A stretch of 64,000 nucleotides of DNA, from contig CAVPUC010000008.1 in assembly GCA_963708865.1 (NCBI GenBank), positions 248,001-312,000 on the forward strand, given 5' to 3'. The notes under the pieces were generated by a model. It was not told where the DNA came from, ran no database searches, and worked only from the letters and a program-made list of their open reading frames with translations. Position 1 is the first letter of the stretch. Every line of letters begins with the position of its first letter. Made by a program: the position numbers and the translations under genes. Positions 61,951 through 64,000 of this stretch are shown piece after piece. This DNA is from DAIDKA01 sp963708865. Its GTDB lineage: Bacteria > Pseudomonadota > Gammaproteobacteria > Steroidobacterales > Steroidobacteraceae.

Positions 61951-64000
61951 TCAATAGCGGCCGAAGTACCCCTCCTTCAGACTGTCAAACAGGTTCGCGG
62001 CGGTGTGCATTTCACCGTCGTACTCGACTTCCTCATCGCCGCGGGCCTCGACCACCGTGCCGTCCTCGAGCGTGAACTTGTAGACCGTGTTTTTGAGGTC
62101 CGCTTCCTTCACCAGCACGCCCTGGAAGGCCTCCGGATTGAAGCGGAACGTGGTGCAGCCCTTCAGCCCCTGTTCATGGGCGTACAGGTAAATATCCTTG
62201 AACTTGTCGTACGCAAAGTTCGTCGGGACATTGGCGGTCTTGGAAATTGAGGAGTCGACCCACTTCTGCGCGGCGGCCTGGATGTCCACATGCTGCTTCG
62301 GACTCACATCATCGGCGGAAATGAAGTAGTCCGGCAGCTTCTCCGCATCGTTGGTCGCATCCGGCCGCGCCTTGGAATTGACCAGTTCGCGATAAGCCAG
62401 CGACTCAAACGAGAAGACGTCGATCTTTTCCTTGGACTTCTTGCCTTCGCGAATCACATTGCGGAAGTAATGATGCGCAAATGAAGGCTCGATGCCGTTG
62501 GAGGCATTATTGGCCAACGACAACGAAATGGTGCCGGTCGGCGCGATGGAGCTGTGATGCGTGAAACGCGCGCCGACCTCGGCCAGCTCGTGCACCAGCT
62601 GCGGCGCCACTTCCGCGATGCGCTGCATGTAGCGGCTGTAGCGGGCATGCAGCACGCGGCCGGCGATGCGGGCACCCGGGCGCCAGCCATCGCGGGCCAT
62701 CTCGGGGCGCTTGCGCAGCATCTCCTTGGTGACCGTGAACTCCTCGTTCATGATCGGCGCGGGGCCCTTCTCGCGCGCCAGATCCAGCGCCGCCTCCCAG
62801 CCCGCCACGGCCATCTCGCGGGAAATGTCTTCGGTGAACTTCACCGACTCCTCGGAGCCGTACTTCATGCCGAGGCAGGTGATGGTGCTGCCGAGTCCGA
62901 GAAAACCCATGCCGTGGCGGCGCTTGCGCACGATCTCGCCGCGCTGTTTTTCCAGCGGCAGGCCGTTGATCTCCACGACGTTGTCCAGCATGCGGGTGAA
63001 CACCCGCACCACTTCGCGGTACTCGTCCCAATCAAATTCGGCGTAATCGGTGAACGGATGACGCACGAAACGCGTGAGATTGACCGAGCCGAGCAGGCAC
63101 GAACCATAGGGCGGCAACGGTTGTTCGCCGCATTGCCCTGTCACCAGGCCGTTAAAAATAACGGAGTTTCTGTCTTCCTGCGTCGTATCAAACACCGCCT
63201 CGCGACCTGCCGGTGTAATCTCTTTGATGCGGGAAGTGAAACTCTGCGATTTTTTCAGCGCCTTGCCGACCGTCCAGTCGCGATATTCGGAATTCTTGGA
63301 TTCAGTCAGGAAGCCGACTTCGCTCATGTATCGGTCCCGCGACTCACCGTCGATCACGAGCTCGTAATCAGCCTTGCAGTTATAGGATCGCTTGGTGCCC
63401 TTACCGTCCGGCAGGATTCGCTGACCCGCCTCCCGTCTCTTATAGATTCGCGTGAAGATGCCGAGATTGGCCAGGAGCATCTGCACGTCTTTCAATAGTG
63501 ACGGAACACTCGAGGCCAATCGCACTGAGCAGGTCGTGCTGGTCTGCCCGGAAACATTGACGGTGCCGTCACTTTGAAACAGGGCGCGCAGGTAGCCCTT
63601 TACGCACTCCTCGTTACCCCGCCATACGATTTCTGGGACGGCGGTCTTCAGGGCCGGCGTGATTCCGTACATCTCAAAGAGAACGCGGGTGAGCAGAACG
63701 GAGCGGATCATCACCAGATTGCGCTCGGGAACCGCCACCGCACTGACCTGATAGCTCCTGGCGCGCTCGGCCCAGCCCGCAATCATGGCGTTCGCGTAGG
63801 CAACGACGGTCTCCGATAGATCGCGATCAACGCCCCAGAGATTCAGCACGGCGGCTTGCTGGCCTTTACCGCGATTCGTGAAATGCCCATCGCCGGTGAG
63901 CAGACCCAGCAGCACGCCGAGTTCACCGTTGCCGCATCCGCCGAACTGCCCCACTGCGGACTGGATCAGCAGTTCGTCGCCCGGTTTCAGGTCCCGCAGC
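61951..64000 (-). CDS. nrdJa: Class II (B12-dependent) ribonucleotide reductase NrdJa, partial, with intein
   Basis: The frame is open to the window edge, so the N-terminal extein is missing. From the intein junction (63132) onward the catalytic barrel reads CGEQPLPPYGSCLLGSVNLTRFV, MGFLGLGSTITCLGMKYGSEES, the loop HHSSIAPTGTISLSLANNASNGIEPSF and GCTTFRFNPEAFQG to EGYFGRY. The enzyme reduces ribonucleotides with adenosylcobalamin and no oxygen requirement. Residues before the junction belong to an intein. The downstream nrdJb completes the enzyme. B12 uptake and adenosylation genes elsewhere in the window fit this dependence. Confidence 0.92.
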   Translation of the reverse strand, partial: LRDLKPGDELLIQSAVGQFGGCGNGELGVLLGLLTGDGHFTNRGKGQQAAVLNLWGVDRDLSETVVAYANAMIAGWAERARSYQVSAVAVPERNLVMIRSVLLTRVLFEMYGITPALKTAVPEIVWRGNEECVKGYLRALFQSDGTVNVSGQTSTTCSVRLASSVPSLLKDVQMLLANLGIFTRIYKRREAGQRILPDGKGTKRSYNCKADYELVIDGESRDRYMSEVGFLTESKNSEYRDWTVGKALKKSQSFTSRIKEITPAGREAVFDTTQEDRNSVIFNGLVTGQCGEQPLPPYGSCLLGSVNLTRFVRHPFTDYAEFDWDEYREVVRVFTRMLDNVVEINGLPLEKQRGEIVRKRRHGMGFLGLGSTITCLGMKYGSEESVKFTEDISREMAVAGWEAALDLAREKGPAPIMNEEFTVTKEMLRKRPEMARDGWRPGARIAGRVLHARYSRYMQRIAEVAPQLVHELAEVGARFTHHSSIAPTGTISLSLANNASNGIEPSFAHHYFRNVIREGKKSKEKIDVFSFESLAYRELVNSKARPDATNDAEKLPDYFISADDVSPKQHVDIQAAAQKWVDSSISKTANVPTNFAYDKFKDIYLYAHEQGLKGCTTFRFNPEAFQGVLVKEADLKNTVYKFTLEDGTVVEARGDEEVEYDGEMHTAANLFDSLKEGYFGRY
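63133..64000 (-). mobile_element. LAGLIDADG intein in NrdJa (C-terminal 289 residues in window)
   Basis: In frame within nrdJa. Two LAGLIDADG motifs are visible, ELGVLLGLLTGDGHF and VKGYLRALFQSDGTV, so a dodecapeptide homing endonuclease is embedded. A splicing-domain segment LRDLKPGDELLIQSAVGQFG lies at the window edge. The C-terminal F/G blocks read AVFDTTQEDRNSVIFNGLVTGQ, then extein Cys of CGEQPLPP. The last intein residue is Gln and the penultimate one Gly, instead of the usual His-Asn. The site just before Cys in the NPCGEQ motif is a known ribonucleotide reductase intein site. Confidence 0.88.

Overview
The window is about 64 kb of GC-rich chromosome from a gammaproteobacterium. The rrn operon has the order 16S-tRNA-Ile-tRNA-Ala-23S-5S. 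The gene neighbourhoods tyrS/mepM, pilGHIJ-chpA beside gshB, pilT-pilU beside yggS-proC-yggT, and yqgE-ruvX-pyrB are typical of the Xanthomonas/Pseudomonas side of the class. Genus was not determined; a Nevskiales/Steroidobacterales/Xanthomonadales-like bacterium is an inference from gene order and rRNA appearance.

Layout. 1-6.9 kb: an rRNA operon read leftward from two tandem sigma70-type promoters. Its 23S gene is split by two group I introns only 14 nt of exon apart, after E. coli-equivalent positions 1917 and 1931. The second intron carries a LAGLIDADG endonuclease gene. 7.2-15.6 kb: tyrS (frameshifted), a MepM-type M23 endopeptidase, convergent ppk1/ppx for polyphosphate, erpA, a bactofilin, a DUF6776-like membrane protein and rppH. 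15.6-24.5 kb: B12 uptake genes (btuC-like, btuD-like) and a frameshifted cobalamin adenosyltransferase, among a diguanylate cyclase, tyrA, pdxH, an IMPase-family phosphatase, ampD, bioA and rsmE. 24.8-34.8 kb: a small secreted protein, an SDR and the twitching-motility chemosensory cluster pilG-pilH-pilI-pilJ-chpA-chpC. 35-45 kb: gshB-tonB-yqgE-ruvX-pyrB, three PilT/PilU-type ATPases, yggS-proC-yggT and an HU-like protein. 45-54 kb: a hydrolase, htpG, an orphan ParA, ppnN, an L,D-transpeptidase and a large MltD-like lipoprotein. 53.9-54.1 kb: a likely sigma54-dependent small RNA. 54-61 kb: an alkyltransferase-like protein, a small periplasmic protein, panE-like and D-2-hydroxyacid dehydrogenases, an ankyrin protein, an aldo-keto reductase and a PAS hybrid histidine kinase. 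61-64 kb: a split class II (B12-dependent) ribonucleotide reductase (nrdJb, nrdJa) whose large part is interrupted by a LAGLIDADG intein running off the window end.

Themes. (1) Homing elements occupy two of the most conserved sites in a genome: 23S helix 69 and its flank, and the NPCGEQ site of ribonucleotide reductase. (2) B12 supply (BtuC/BtuD), activation (adenosyltransferase) and use (NrdJ) occur together. (3) Type IV pilus retraction and its chemosensory control are both present; PilJ lacks a periplasmic domain, and no pilK/chpB is in the cluster. (4) Single-base frameshifts in tyrS and the adenosyltransferase, and a probable compensating pair in the MltD linker, suggest either indel errors in the assembly or real lesions. 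The candidates for something undescribed are the sigma54-driven RNA at 53.94-54.12 kb and the related twin introns.
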